Positions 45,377-57,801 of a DNA stretch of 64,000 nucleotides are shown here, piece by piece (the first letter of the stretch is position 1; every line of letters begins with the position of its first letter). The stretch is from Aspidapion aeneum (taxonomy: Eukaryota > Arthropoda > Insecta > Coleoptera > Brentidae), in assembly GCA_963576565.1 (NCBI GenBank), contig OY755040.1, positions 27,675,203 through 27,739,202 on the forward strand, read 5' to 3'. The notes below the pieces were generated by a model, which had not been told where the DNA came from, did not search any database, and worked only from the letters and a program-made list of their open reading frames with translations. The position numbers and the translations under genes are program-made.

Positions 45377-46699
45377 CTAATTATTTATAAGTCTTAATGC
45401 TATAATTGTGTGTTGTTTTGAAACTGGTATTAAATAATGTTATATATCCTAAAGTAATTTTTAAGGAATGAAATTTTAAAAAAATGCTCGCCTATTACCA
45501 CAAGGTATTTTAGAAAAAACAACTTTAGACTTTTTAATATACAAACCCCTCTTTTATAAAAATTATGCTATCTATACAGTTTATCCACTTAAATTTGCAC
45601 CATATCGGATTTTTTTTAGTATTTTTTTAGTACTCAGAGTCCGTTATGACCTGAAACCCACCATGCAACAATCAGATATACAAAATATATAGGACCTATC
45701 TAGTATAAATTTAATAATTTTTAAGAATCCTTTTTGACAGTTATCAGCTGGCTTGCATAACAAAAAAAAAAGTTGTCTCAAAAATTGTGTAATGAATTGT
45801 ACAAGTAATATAGAATATTATGAAATTTGCAAAATCTAAATAACGTACGTCTGTGGAGAGGATCGGCTCTTCTGTTTGTTGCCAGTTGTGTTGGCTATTC
45901 TCGGGTGTTAGTTCGAAATTATAGGATGTAAATAATAAATATATTCTATCGGATTTTGATGATATCTCCACTGTCCTTCTTCTGCGAGGTCGAAATCGTA
46001 ATTAACATAAAGTAAGTATACACCTAACCGTTGTTAATTCGTCGCAAATGTAACCCAACCATGGTCATTTGATCTCAAAAATATCCTAACCGGGGCGCGC
46101 CTGGACAGAATAGGATGCGTTTGCCATCAGCTGGCGGATAGGCTAACACCGATTTCGTTCCTTCAAAAAGAGTTATGAGGAGCTATAATTAAAAAAAAAT
46201 ACGAAAAAAATTTAATTACTTCCAAAAAATACGTCATACGTGTGAACCGAACCCACCATTCCAAAAAACAATTATTCAAAAAATTCTTTCCAATACGTTG
46301 ATGGAGTATTTATATGCATCGTTTATTTACATTAGACTGTTTGTTTTAAAATCGTATTTTACGTATTTCTTATTCTACTATTTACAATATATAAATTGAA
46401 ATTAACACAAGTTCTTAAAAAATTACGATAGATATATGTCCAGGGCATACACCTTAGTTCTTTGAGTCAAGTCTTGTATCTGTCTGTGCTTCATTTTCGG
46501 TGTTTTATTTGACCTATGTGGATGTTTTATGTCAGTGTTTTGTACTATGTAATAGAATATTTTTTCAAACATCCTTTAGAATTTCTGATCGTCGTCTAAG
46601 TGTATGTCGACCGTAAAATTTGCCAGTTTGTTGTTGCAGAAAAACCTCAGGTTAAAAATTGCTTTAATAAGTCATCAATGTTTGGTTTGTTAAAAGTTT

Positions 46700-47845
46700 G
46701 TGTGTCGGGTTTACTGGTACCCTCGACGCTGCCTGTTTCCCTGGTTCTCACCGGCTCGTGCGGTCAGTCGCAGGGCGCGACTGAGCGGATTCAAAAGGCT
46801 GTAATTAATTGAGTATAGTCGTCTTTTTATTTTTGTGCTGGTTGACCGGTAGTCGATGGTAAAAGGGTTTACTTTGTAACAGACCGAATTGGAGTTCCAG
46901 GAGCATATGGGCATCTATAAATTGTAATGTGGTAGCTTGTTTTGTAAGAAGTCTTGTAGAGCTAAAAATTTCTCTACTTTGTCTGTTAGTGGTCTTAATG
47001 TCGCGTTAAGGTATCTGAGGGCTCTTATTGCTTCGTTAAAGTTAATTAGTGAGTTTAGGTCATTAAATTCGTTCTGTAGTGTCGTCAATTGCGCTAGCGG
47101 AGGTTCGCTGCCTCTGGTTGGTCTTGTTCTAATATCTTGATTTGCATGTGAGTTTCTAGTAAGTCTGGTTGCTTGCTGTATGGCTTCTCCTCTTTGCGCC
47201 CTATACATTGTTTGTCGGTATACGCGTTGGTATGTACTGGGGCGTTTTCGTTGACGGTCGTCGATTTTCTTGTGGTATGCGTAGCTTTCCTAGAAATACA
47301 GGGCACTCTAGGTTACAGGACGTGTGACTCTCTCCGCAATTGCAGCATTTTGCTTCGGTGTTATTTGGCTTTATGCAAAATTTTGTTTCGTGACCTTCTG
47401 CGCATTTAACGCAGCGTGATTCTCGGAAGTAGTTATTAAGCGAATGGCCCTATATTTGGCAATGCCGACATTGAATCATTTCCCTTTGTAGCTTTCGTAG
47501 GGTGCTGCCTTTTCCTGTTATTACCGTATACAGTGGCCTGTATTGGGTTTTCATTTGGTATACTTTTTGTACTGAGATGCCCTGTTATCTTAGTTCTTCA
47601 GCTGTGCAAGCTTCTGCACCTATGGTTTATAGTCCACGTAGTACAAAAGCATTCGTTTTTTTATTGGAAGCTGTGTATGTATGGAATCTAGTTGTCGAGT
47701 CCTGGAGCAGCCTTTTTTGTTTTAGGGTGTCCCTGTATTTAATGTATCCTTCCCGATCTTTAATGTTAAGCTGCGTATTGTTTAGTGTATATTTGATATT
47801 CAATAACTTTTTGACAGTTTTAATGATTTTCTTCGATTATTAATT
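46700..47845 (-). pseudogene. Jockey-type ORF1 (Gag-like) remnant, left arm
   Basis: Mirror image of 56656-57801 in the right arm, where the domains are described. It carries the same stops and frameshifts apart from a few substitutions, so the two share one history of decay before the duplication. Confidence 0.82.
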
Positions 47846-48102
47846 ACATTAGACGGGTAGGTATCTATTGCAGATACAGTTACAAATTTGGATTAATTAC
47901 AACAAGTATATGAAGTTATTTTGTACCGAAAATTAACCGAGAAATATTTAAAGGCTTGGCAACTGCCGCCATCTCTTGGGAACCCTTGCAACTCATGCTA
48001 TCTGATGCACTGTTGTCATTTTTGAGGAGCCGACCCTCTCCACACCCACAGCCGCAGCCGCAGCCACAAATTCCTTTATTTGTTGTAATATCGAAAATGT
48101 TG

Positions 48103-48453
48103 TACAACATAGCGCAGGCCATAATAGCGCAGGTTATAAAATAATATAATAAAATAAAAAAAAACCTTCCTGACTTCTTTTCCGAGATTCTAGGGGGTGT
48201 GAATCCAAACCGAACCGAACCAAATCGAACCGAACACCCTCTAGAATCCCGGGAAAGAAATCAGGATTTTTTTTTTTTTAATATGTTGTTTGGGTTCGGT
48301 TCGGTTCGGATTTATACTCTCTAGAATCCCGGGAAAAAAAGTCATTCGCTACTTTGGGGATCCGCTATTTAATGCATGCGCTATTTTGGCCATGGTCTAT
48401 TCTGGGCATGCGCTATTATGGCCTGCGCTATAATTGCCTGCGCTATGTTGTCC
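48103..48453. mobile_element. MITE with ACAACATAGCGCAGG ends, left arm
   Basis: The left terminus ACAACATAGCGCAGGCCATA is mirrored at the right by GCCTGCGCTATGTTGT, with further GCGCTAT units inside the right end (about 48390-48440). Between them lie repeated CCGAACCGAACC and its complement and three TCTAGAATCCCGGG-like blocks. About 350 bp, non-coding. Confidence 0.75.
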
Positions 48454-49659
48454 CACTGCCATATAAAAATTATATTTCTTCTGATTTTACATACAGTATA
48501 TCTCCTTCCTTTTGGTTTTTAATTAAGTTTAATTAAATTATACTATTTCTAAGTTGAAAACAAACTAAATCGACTAGATTTTGTTTGTTTGTTTGGTTAG
48601 TTTAAAAAAATTGTTAAATAATTTTAAAGATATCCGTTTATCCAAAATTAAGCTTCTACACCCCAAAGCACTGAATGATCCTACAAAAAGGCCGTGTTTA
48701 AAACGGAAAATAAAAATTGTATAATAACTATGTACCTCGCATCTGGATTTTATTTTGGTAAATTTGGCTGGAAAATTATATTTATTTTTTATTTAATCCT
48801 CACTAACAATATAAGAAGCTAGTAGAATTACAAAAATAGTTTTATTAGCAAAATCGAAACATTTAGTTCCTGGGCTTTTTGATGAAGATTTCAGAACACC
48901 TATTTTAATCGATTTCCAATGATTCCACCAACACTGCCTGACCTGCTAACAGACCCAAAATCATCTCAGTCAAAAAGTAAGGTTAGGGTGTCAAAATATT
49001 TTTTCAACTTTCAAAAATTATTAATAAAAAAAAGGCTTTTGTTTCAATTTGATTTTTAAATGTTAATTACAAAAAATTACTTCTATTTTTTTTTCAATTC
49101 AAGATTTTGAATCCACCGCATAAATAGCTTTGGTGGCTCGGTGCGATTGCGCTTTGATACAAGTGAATTAAGAATCTCGCTTGATACCGTGGCTTGTTCA
49201 AATCCCGTCGTTTGCCAAGGTCGGGTGTTGCAGACATTTATAGGATTTTCTGGGAAATGTAAAATATAATTTAGTCCTACCCCTTTATTCACGCCGGTAA
49301 CAAGGGCGGATGAGGTTGGATATCTTGTGAAGGTCCTTTGTTACATACTCCTTTAGAACAGTAGGACATTCCAAAGGACAAAAGGACTGGTAAAAAAGTA
49401 ATACACGGTCCGGGGTTCCAAAGATGACTGATGACTCTTGCAATTGGGCTTCCGATAGATAGCCTTAGCCTCGGCAAAAAAGTCATGTTATTAAATTTAA
49501 AAAAAAATTAGTCCCCTTAAATAAATTTACCAAATCTGTCTACTGGGATATCAAACCTCGTATTGTTTTATTCATGAGTCATATTTAACTATAAAGTTAC
49601 AATAGTATATTACATAACAAAAAAAGTGACAAATTTCACACGAGCGTGAATGTTGTGAA

Positions 49660-50661
49660 CGAGGCGCTAGAAACTGCTTTTCCCTACATATGTGGAAAAG
49701 TACTTTGCAACACTTGTACGGAAAAGTATGGTGATAGTTAACGTCATCGTACCCTTTTCCATACACGTGCAGAAAAGTATATTTTCAAACATGTACGGAA
49801 AAATATCTGCACACGGGTAAAATACAGTTTTGTAAGGATACAAATCGTGATACAGTTTTCTGAGGATGCAAATCGTGTAAAATACATCATCTTCATATGT
49901 GGTCGTAGGAAATAGTAGTTTACCTAACTAGTGCGGAAAGTGCCTCTTTTCCGCACGCGATTGCAGATGGCCAAATGACGCGATAGCAGAGTTTGGCCAG
50001 CAATCAAGTGCGGAAAAGACACTTTACGCACGAGTTAGGTACACTATTTTTTCTATAAGCGTGAGGAAAAAACTAAAAATTAATCAGAAAATTATTTATA
50101 TTCAAAACGTTTTAATCAAATCAATTATTATTATTCACATTCTAGCGGCTTCTAGAACTGACTGGGGTAGATCTTCGTCCGAAGAATCCATTGAAAATCT
50201 GATTTTTTTGTTTGAAAAATTAAAAAGACGCTTGTATCTGCAAAATTGGCTTTGTTTTGACAGTTTGTTTGTACTTTGTTGCTATGGTGATTTAAGATGC
50301 CAAATCTAAAACCACTAGTGTTCATTGTTGTTTGACATTGACAATGACGATATTTATACCGGGGAGGTTTAAAACTTATAATTTGAACCTATTTTACTGA
50401 AAACTTTATTTTATCGAAAATATTGAAAATATAGCAGAATTTTAGTCAATTTGAATATTTTTAGGATATTTCGTGTGCTAGGAAAGATACAAATGTATTT
50501 TGAACGGTCTAAATGTTATAGAACACCTCAAAATCGTAACAAATTTACTTTTCCGCACTAGTGAGGAAAAAATATTTTTCCGCACTAGTGCGGAAAAGTG
50601 GCACTTTCCACATTAAAATGCGTGCGGAAAAGTGGACTTTTCCGCACGCTTATAGAAAAAA
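49660..50661. mobile_element. Cluster of GTGCGGAAAAG repeats with two foldbacks, left arm
   Basis: The motif GTGCGGAAAAG or its complement recurs more than ten times. One small foldback spans about 49915-50046 (TTACCTAACTAGTGCGGAAAG and CTTTACGCACGAGTTAGGTA). A larger one spans 50047-50661, with ends TTTTTTCTATAAGCGTG and CGCACGCTTATAGAAAAAA. A frame of 82 residues (50061-50309) has no known motif. Confidence 0.75.
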
Positions 50662-51001
50662 ACTTTTATTTTTACCAATAATAGTCAGTCTTTCACTTAA
50701 ATAAAACTCTGTTTTTGTTTAATTAAGACAGAGTCAATTGCCATCCGTTTTCAATTTGTTGCGATGAGTTCATTCATTAAATTCGGAACAGCAAATTGTT
50801 AAATTATTTGTTTCTATATCGGTTGGATTCCAAAATAACTTCTTATTATGTGGACAATTTTAGTGTTTAGTAGTAGAATTTTCTTGGGTGGCGGAACAAA
50901 GATCGGAAAACAAAAGATCGAAAGACAAAAGATCGAATACAAAAGATCAAAAAACAGCTCTACAATAAACCCCATATCAAAGATGTTTAACAGAGAAGCT
51001 A

Positions 51002-51640
51002 TACAGGGTGTCCTAGAACTAATGGTACATAGTTAAACTGTAGATTCCCTGGGTCAAAATATTACGATTTAGCCATACTTACTTTAGTCCAAAAGTGCGT
51101 ACTAACCGAGATACAGGGTGTTAAACTTTATTTTTTCAATTCGATTTTTATTAATAACTTTTTTACTAATTCATATTTTTGCAAAAAATGACCAGCGTGT
51201 AAGTTTTTTTTAAATTGGCAAGACGATTCCGTTGAAAATTTTAATGTACATCGTACAGGGTGTTCCCTGGACCACTAGCATTGCATTAAAATCAGTGCCT
51301 TTTTTTTTGCCTCGGTGTATACCAGTTTTTATGTAAAATAGTGGTTTTCCCATCCTTTTTATGTAAAAAAGTTGTACAGTTTTAAAGTGGCTCAGAGCAA
51401 CCGTTTTTGAAATTTTAGCATTTATAGTTTTTATTGCATGTGAGTGATATGCCTAATTTATGTATGATAATTTCTTCAATTCATTCTACTAATTAATATT
51501 TTTGCAAAAACTAACCAGCATGTAGGTTTTTATAAAATTTGCAAGACGATTCCATTGAAAAATTTGATGTACAATGTACAGGGTGTTCTTTGGACCACTA
51601 CCATTGCATTAAAATCATGAGTGTACTTTTTTGTGCCTAG
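51002..51640. mobile_element. TACAGGGTGT repeat element, family 2, left arm
   Basis: It starts TATACAGGGTGTCCTAGAAC. TACAGGGTGT-like units follow at about 51113, 51255 and 51578. The stretch from GCAAGACGATTCC through ACAGGGTGTTC to TTGCCTCGGTGTATAC is present twice, about 320 bp apart. A reverse-oriented longer copy lies at 62845-63717. Confidence 0.75.
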
Positions 51641-51773
51641 GTGTATACTTAAGCAGGTTTTTAAAGAGAATATTATTTTAATTATTAAATAATTATTAAT
51701 AACAAAAAAAAAATAAAACCAATTATACACGTTTTATTGCAACAACAAATTTTTAGATAGAAAAACAAAAAAT

Positions 51774-51923
51774 CTACAATAAATGTTCGAAATGGCCACC
51801 GTTAACCTGAATAGATTTGTTTATTCACTTAATATACGAACGTCTGATTTTAAAATGAGGATTTGCATTTCTGAACGCCTCTACAGCATTTCGAATTTTT
51901 TGAAATAGTTTTTCTCGGGTATT
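51774..51923 (-). pseudogene. Tc1/mariner-type transposase C-terminus, left arm
   Basis: The minus strand encodes EKLFQKIRNAVEAFRNANPH, then after an in-frame stop SIQVNGGHFEHLL followed by a stop codon. NGGHFEHLL at the extreme C-terminus is shared by many insect Tc1/mariner-superfamily transposases. No DDE catalytic region is present. It is mirrored at 52586-52735. Confidence 0.7.
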
Positions 51924-52148
51924 TATCTAGCTTACAATAATAAACAGTTTTAGGTTTGATTTACTATTTGTCATTGATTTACTATTTGTCAATGTTAAAA
52001 TTTTAGCTTGGTTGCTGAGAGCGCCATGCTTAAGAAATTTTATATTTTTTTAAAGAAATAATAAAATATTAATTTTATTGATAATTAAAATTTTCTTTCA
52101 AAACAATAAAAAAATGTTAAATACCAAATTGCAAGTAATGCAAGGACC

Positions 52149-52352
52149 TAAAACTATAAACAACAAATGAAATTAAAGAAAGAAAAATAAGAAAAAAGTT
52201 TGCTGCTTCGCCGGGGATCGAACCCGGGATCTCTTGCTATCTAGGCAGTGGTAGAATGTTTGCCTAGATGGCAAGAGATCCCGGGTTCGATCCCCGGCCG
52301 AAGCAGAAAACTTTTTTCTTATTTTTCTTTCTTTAATTTCATTTGTTGTTTA
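52149..52352. repeat. Palindromic tRNA-derived element at the centre of the palindrome
   Basis: A 204-bp near-perfect palindrome. The outer arms run from TAAAACTATAAACAACAAAT through AAATTAAAGAAAGAAAAATA and AAAAAAGTTT; the inner arms are a tRNA 3' half in inverted duplicate; the loop is 13 bases. The second copy (60826-61030) is identical over nearly its whole length, one base longer in the left acceptor region. At the outer edges here the palindrome simply continues into the giant arms. Confidence 0.93.
52248..52305 (+). pseudogene. tRNA-Gly-like 3' part within the palindrome
   Basis: GTGGTAGAATG matches the D-loop region of eukaryotic tRNA-Gly. It is followed by an anticodon stem TTTGC/GCAAG with loop CTAGATG (AGA in the anticodon position), a perfect T stem CCGGG/CCCGG around TTCGATC (B box GGTTCGATCCC), and the acceptor strand CCGAAGC with A as base 73. 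The first 14 bases of a tRNA-Gly, including the 5' acceptor strand and most of the A box, are missing; in their place is the inverted copy of the 3' half. A normal cloverleaf cannot form. Confidence 0.75.
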
Positions 52353-52585
52353 TAGTTTTAGGTCCTTGCATTACTTGCAATTTGGTATTTAATATTTTTT
52401 TATTGTTTTGAAAGAAAATTTTAATTATCAATAAAATTAATATTTTATTATTTCTTTAAAAAAATATAAAATTTCTTAAGCATGGCGCTCTCAGCAACCA
52501 AGCTAAAATTTTAACATTGACAAATAGTAAATCAATGACAAATAGTAAATCAAACCTAAAACTGTTTATTATTGTAAGCTAGATA

Positions 52586-52735
52586 AATACCCGAGAAAAA
52601 CTATTTCAAAAAATTCGAAATGCTGTAGAGGCGTTCAGAAATGCAAATCCTCATTTTAAAATCAGACGTTCGTATATTAAGTGAATAAACAAATGTATTC
52701 AGGTTAACGGTGGCCATTTCGAACATTTATTGTAG
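52586..52735 (+). pseudogene. Tc1/mariner-type transposase C-terminus, right arm
   Basis: Mirror of 51774-51923; ends in NGGHFEHLL followed by TAG at 52733. One substitution separates the two copies near the internal stop. Confidence 0.7.
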
Positions 52736-52867
52736 ATTTTTTGTTTTTCTATCTAAAAATTTGTTGTTGCAATAAAACGTGTATAATTGGTTTTATTTTT
52801 TTTTGTTATTAATAATTATTTAATAATTAAAATAATATTCTCTTTAAAAACCTGCTTAAGTATACAC

Positions 52868-53506
52868 CTAGGCACAAAAAAGTACACTCATGATTTTAAT
52901 GCAATGGTAGTGGTCCAAAGAACACCCTGTACATTGTACATCAAATTTTTCAATGGAATCGTCTTGCAAATTTTATAAAAACCTACATGCTGGTTAGTTT
53001 TTGCAAAAATATTAATTAGTAGAATGAATTGAAGAAATTATCATACATAAATTAGGCATATCACTCACATGCAATAAAAACTATAAATGCTAAAATTTCA
53101 AAAACGGTTGCTCTGAGCCACTTTAAAACTGTACAACTTTTTTACATAAAAAGGATGGGAAAACCACTATTTTACATAAAAACTGGTATACACCGAGGCA
53201 AAAAAAAAGGCACTGATTTTAATGCAATGCTAGTGGTCCAGGGAACACCCTGTACGATGTACATTAAAATTTTCAACGGAATCGTCTTGCCAATTTAAAA
53301 AAAACTTACACGCTGGTCATTTTTTGCAAAAATATGAATTAGTAAAAAAGTTATTAATAAAAATCGAATTGAAAAAATAAAGTTTAACACCCTGTATCTC
53401 GGTTAGTACGCACTTTTGGACTAAAGTAAGTATGGCTAAATCGTAATATTTTGACCCAGGGAATCTACAGTTTAACTATGTACCATTAGTTCTAGGACAC
53501 CCTGTA
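52868..53506. mobile_element. Family 2 repeat element, right arm
   Basis: Mirror of 51002-51640; ends with AGGACACCCTGTATA at about 53506. Confidence 0.75.
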
Positions 53507-53846
53507 TAGCTTCTCTGTCAAACATCTTTGATATGGGGTTTATTGTAGAGCTGTTTTTTGATCTTTTGTATTCGATCTTTTGTCTTTCGATCTTTTGTTT
53601 TCCGATCTTTGTTCCGCCACCCAAGAAAATTCTACTACTAAACACTAAAATTGTCCACATAATAAGAAGTTATTTTGGAATCCAACCGATATAGAAACAA
53701 ATAATTTAACAATTTGCTGTTCCGAATTTAATGAATGAACTCATCGCAACAAATTGAAAACGGATGGCAATTGACTCTGTCTTAATTAAACAAAAACAGA
53801 GTTTTATTTAAGTGAAAGACTGACTATTATTGGTAAAAATAAAAGT

Positions 53847-54848
53847 TTTTTTCTATAAGCGTGCGGAAAAGTCCACTTTTCCGCACGCATTTTAATGTGG
53901 AAAGTGCCACTTTTCCGCACTAGTGCGGAAAAATATTTTTTCCTCACTAGTGCGGAAAAGTAAATTTGTTACGATTTTGAGGTGTTCTATAACATTTAGA
54001 CCGTTCAAAATACATTTGTATCTTTCCTAGCACACGAAATATCCTAAAAATATTCAAATTGACTAAAATTCTGCTATATTTTCAATATTTTCGATAAAAT
54101 AAAGTTTTCAGTAAAATAGGTTCAAATTATAAGTTTTAAACCTCCCCGGTATAAATATCGTCATTGTCAATGTCAAACAACAATGAACACTAGTGGTTTT
54201 AGATTTGGCATCTTAAATCACCATAGCAACAAAGTACAAACAAACTGTCAAAACAAAGCCAATTTTGCAGATACAAGCGTCTTTTTAATTTTTCAAACAA
54301 AAAAATCAGATTTTCAATGGATTCTTCGGACGAAGATCTACCCCAGTCAGTTCTAGAAGCCGCTAGAATGTGAATAATAATAATTGATTTGATTAAAACG
54401 TTTTGAATATAAATAATTTTCTGATTAATTTTTAGTTTTTTCCTCACGCTTATAGAAAAAATAGTGTACCTAACTCGTGCGTAAAGTGTCTTTTCCGCAC
54501 TTGATTGCTGGCCAAACTCTGCTATCGCGTCATTTGGCCATCTGCAATCGCGTGCGGAAAAGAGGCACTTTCCGCACTAGTTAGGTAAACTACTATTTCC
54601 TACGACTACATATGAAGATGATGTATTTTACACGATTTGCATCCTCAGAAAACTGTATCACGATTTGTATCCTTACAAAACTGTATTTTACCCGTGTGCA
54701 GATATTTTTCCGTACATGTTTGAAAATATACTTTTCTGCACGTGTATGGAAAAGGGTACGATGACGTTAACTATCACCATACTTTTCCGTACAAGTGTTG
54801 CAAAGTACTTTTCCACATATGTAGGGAAAAGCAGTTTCTAGCGCCTCG
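53847..54848. mobile_element. GTGCGGAAAAG repeat cluster, right arm
   Basis: Mirror of 49660-50661, with the same two foldbacks in opposite orientation. Confidence 0.75.
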
Positions 54849-56054
54849 TTCACAACATTCACGCTCGTGTGAAATTTGTCACTTTTTTTGTTATGTAATA
54901 TACTATTGTAACTTTATAGTTAAATATGACTCATGAATAAAACAATACGAGGTTTGATATCCCAGTAGACAGATTTGGTAAATTTATTTAAGGGGACTAA
55001 TTTTTTTTTAAATTTAATAACATGACTTTTTTGCCGAGGCTAAGGCTATCTATCGGAAGCCCAATTGCAAGAGTCATCAGTCATCTTTGGAACCCCGGAC
55101 CGTGTATTACTTTTTTACCAGTCCTTTTGTCCTTTGGAATGTCCTACTGTTCTAAAGGAGTATGTAACAAAGGACCTTCACAAGATATCCAACCTCATTC
55201 GCCCTTGTTACCGGCGTGAATAAAGGGGTAGGACTAAATTATATTTTACATTTCCCAGAAAATCCTATAAATGTCTGCAACACCCGACCTTGGCAAACGA
55301 CGGGATTTGAACAAGCCACGGTATCAAGCGAGATTCTTAATTCACTTGTATCAAAGCGCAATCGCACCGAGCCACCAAAGCTATTTATGCGGTGGATTCA
55401 AAATCTTGAATTGAAAAAAAAATAGAAGTAATTTTTTGTAATTAACATTTAAAAATCAAATTGAAACAAAAGCCTTTTTTTTATTAATAATTTTTGAAAG
55501 TTGAAAAAATATTTTGACACCCTAACCTTACTTTTTGACTGAGATGATTTTGGGTCTGTTAGCAGGTCAGGCAGTGTTGGTGGAATCATTGGAAATCGAT
55601 TAAAATAGGTGTTCTGAAATCTTCATCAAAAAGCCCACGAACTAAATGTTTCGATTTTGCTAATAAAACTATTTTTGTAATTCTACTAGCTTCTTATATT
55701 GTTAGTGAGGATTAAATAAAAAATAAATATAATTTTCCAGCCAAATTTACCAAAATAAAATCCAGACGCGAGGTACATAGTTATTATACAATTTTTATTT
55801 TCCGTTTTAAACACGGCCTTTTTGTAGGATCATTCAGTGCTTTGGGGTGTAGAAGCTTAATTTTGGATAAACGGATATCTTTAAAATTATTTAACAATTT
55901 TTTTAAACTAACCAAACAAACAAACAAAATCTAGTCGATTTAGTTTGTTTTCAACTTAGAAATAGTATAATTTAATTAAACTTAATTAAAAACCAAAAGG
56001 AAGGAGATATACTGTATGTAAAATCAGAAGAAATATAATTTTTATATGGCAGTG

Positions 56055-56405
56055 GGACAACATAGCGCAGGCAATTATAGCGCAGGCCATAATAGCGCAT
56101 GCCCAGAATAGACCATGGCCAAAATAGCGCATGCATTAAATAGCGGATCCCCAAAGTAGCGAATGACTTTTTTTCCCGGGATTCTAGAGAGTATAAATCC
56201 GAACCGAACCGAACCCAAACAACATATTAAAAAAAAAAAATCCTGATTTCTTTCCCGGGATTCTAGAGGGTGTTCGGTTCGATTTGGTTCGGTTCGGTTT
56301 GGATTCACACCCCCTAGAATCTCGGAAAAGAAGTCAGGAAGGTTTTTTTTTATTTTATTATATTATTTTATAACCTGCGCTATTATGGCCTGCGCTATGT
56401 TGTAC
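56055..56405. mobile_element. MITE with ACAACATAGCGCAGG ends, right arm
   Basis: Mirror of 48103-48453. The adjacent CAGCCG hexamer repeat (about 56445) is one unit shorter than in the left arm. Confidence 0.75.
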
Positions 56406-56655
56406 AACATTTTCGATATTACAACAAATAAAGGAATTTGTGGCTGCGGCTGTGGGTGTGGAGAGGGTCGGCTCCTCAAAAATGACAACAGTGCATCAGA
56501 TAGCATGAGTTGCAAGGGTTCCCAAGAGATGGCGGCAGTTGCCAAGCCTTTAAATATTTCTCGGTTAATTTTCGGTACAAAATAACTTCATATACTTGTT
56601 GTAATTAATCCAAATTTGTAACTGTATCTGCAATAGATACCTACCCGTCTAATGT

Positions 56656-57801
56656 AATTAATAATCGAAGAAAATCATTAAAACTGTCAAAAAGTTATTG
56701 AATATCAAATATACACTAAACAATACGCAGCTTAACATTAAAGATCGGGAAGGATACATTAAATACAGGGACACCCTAAAACAAAAAAGGCTGCTCCAGG
56801 ACTCGACAACTAGATTCCATACATACACAGCTTCCAATAAAAAAACGAATGCTTTTGTACTACGTGGACTATAAACCATAGGTGCAGAAGCTTGCACAGC
56901 TGAAGAACTAAGATAACAGGGCATCTCAGTTCAAAAAGTATACCAAATGAAAACCCAATACAGGCCACTGTATACGGTAATAACAGGAAAAGGCAGCACC
57001 CTACGAAAGCTACAAAGGGAAATGATTCAATGTCGGCATTGCCAAATATAGGGCCATTCGCTTAATAACTGCTTCCGAGAATCACGCTGCGTTAAATGCG
57101 CAGAAGGTCACGAAACAAAATTTTGCATAAAGCCAAATAACACCGAAGCAAAATGCTGCAATTGCGGAGAGAGTCACACGTCCTGTAACCTAGAGTGCCC
57201 TGTATTTCTAGGAAAGCTACGCATACCACAAGAAAATCGACGACCGTCAACGAAAACGCCCCAGTACATACCAACGCGTATACCGACAAACAATGTATAG
57301 GGCGCAAAGAGGAGAAGCCATACAGCAAGCAACCAGACTTACTAGAAACTCACATGCAAATCAAGATATTAGAACAAGACCAACCAGAGGCAGCGAACCT
57401 CCGCTAGCGCAATTGACGACACTACAGAACGAATTTAATGACCTAAACTCACTAATTAACTTTAACGAAGCAATAAGAGCCCTCAGATACCTTAACGCGA
57501 CATTAAGACCACTAACAGACAAAGTAGAGAAATTTTTAGCTCTACAAGACTTCTTACAAAACAAGCTACCACATTACAATTTATAGATGCCCATATGCTC
57601 CTGGAACTCCAATTCGGTCTGTTACAAAGTAAACCCTTTTACCATCGACTACCGGTCAACCAGCACAAAAATAAAAAGACGACTATACTCAATTAATTAC
57701 AGCCTTTTGAATCCGCTCAGTCGCGCCCTGCGACTGACCGCACGAGCCGGTGAGAACCAGGGAAACAGGCAGCGTCGAGGGTACCAGTAAACCCGACACA
57801 C
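56656..57801 (+). pseudogene. Jockey-type ORF1 (Gag-like) remnant, right arm
   Basis: Plus-strand frames give TNAFVLRGL then GISVQKVYQMKTQYRPLYTV, a domain typically found before the zinc knuckles in Jockey ORF1. Three CCHC knuckles follow: CRHCQI-stop-GHSLNNC, CVKCAEGHETKFC and CCNCGESHTSCNLEC (57027-57200). After a frame change comes the C-terminal region (57293-57586) with FNDLNSLINFNEAIRALRYL. ORF1 protein coats the element RNA. Directly after the stop, CSWNSNSV (from 57593) looks like the first strand of the ORF2 endonuclease, after which homology ends. Stops near 56875, 56915 and 57050 and one frameshift inactivate it. Confidence 0.85.

Noticed and set aside
50061..50309. 82-residue frame present in both palindrome arms as a conserved gene
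   Set aside because: Its duplication comes from the palindrome itself, so identity between copies is not evidence of selection, and no motif is visible.
52201..52310. A functional tRNA gene pair at the palindrome centre
   Set aside because: The 5' acceptor strand and part of the D arm are missing on both strands; only 3' halves are present, in inverted orientation.
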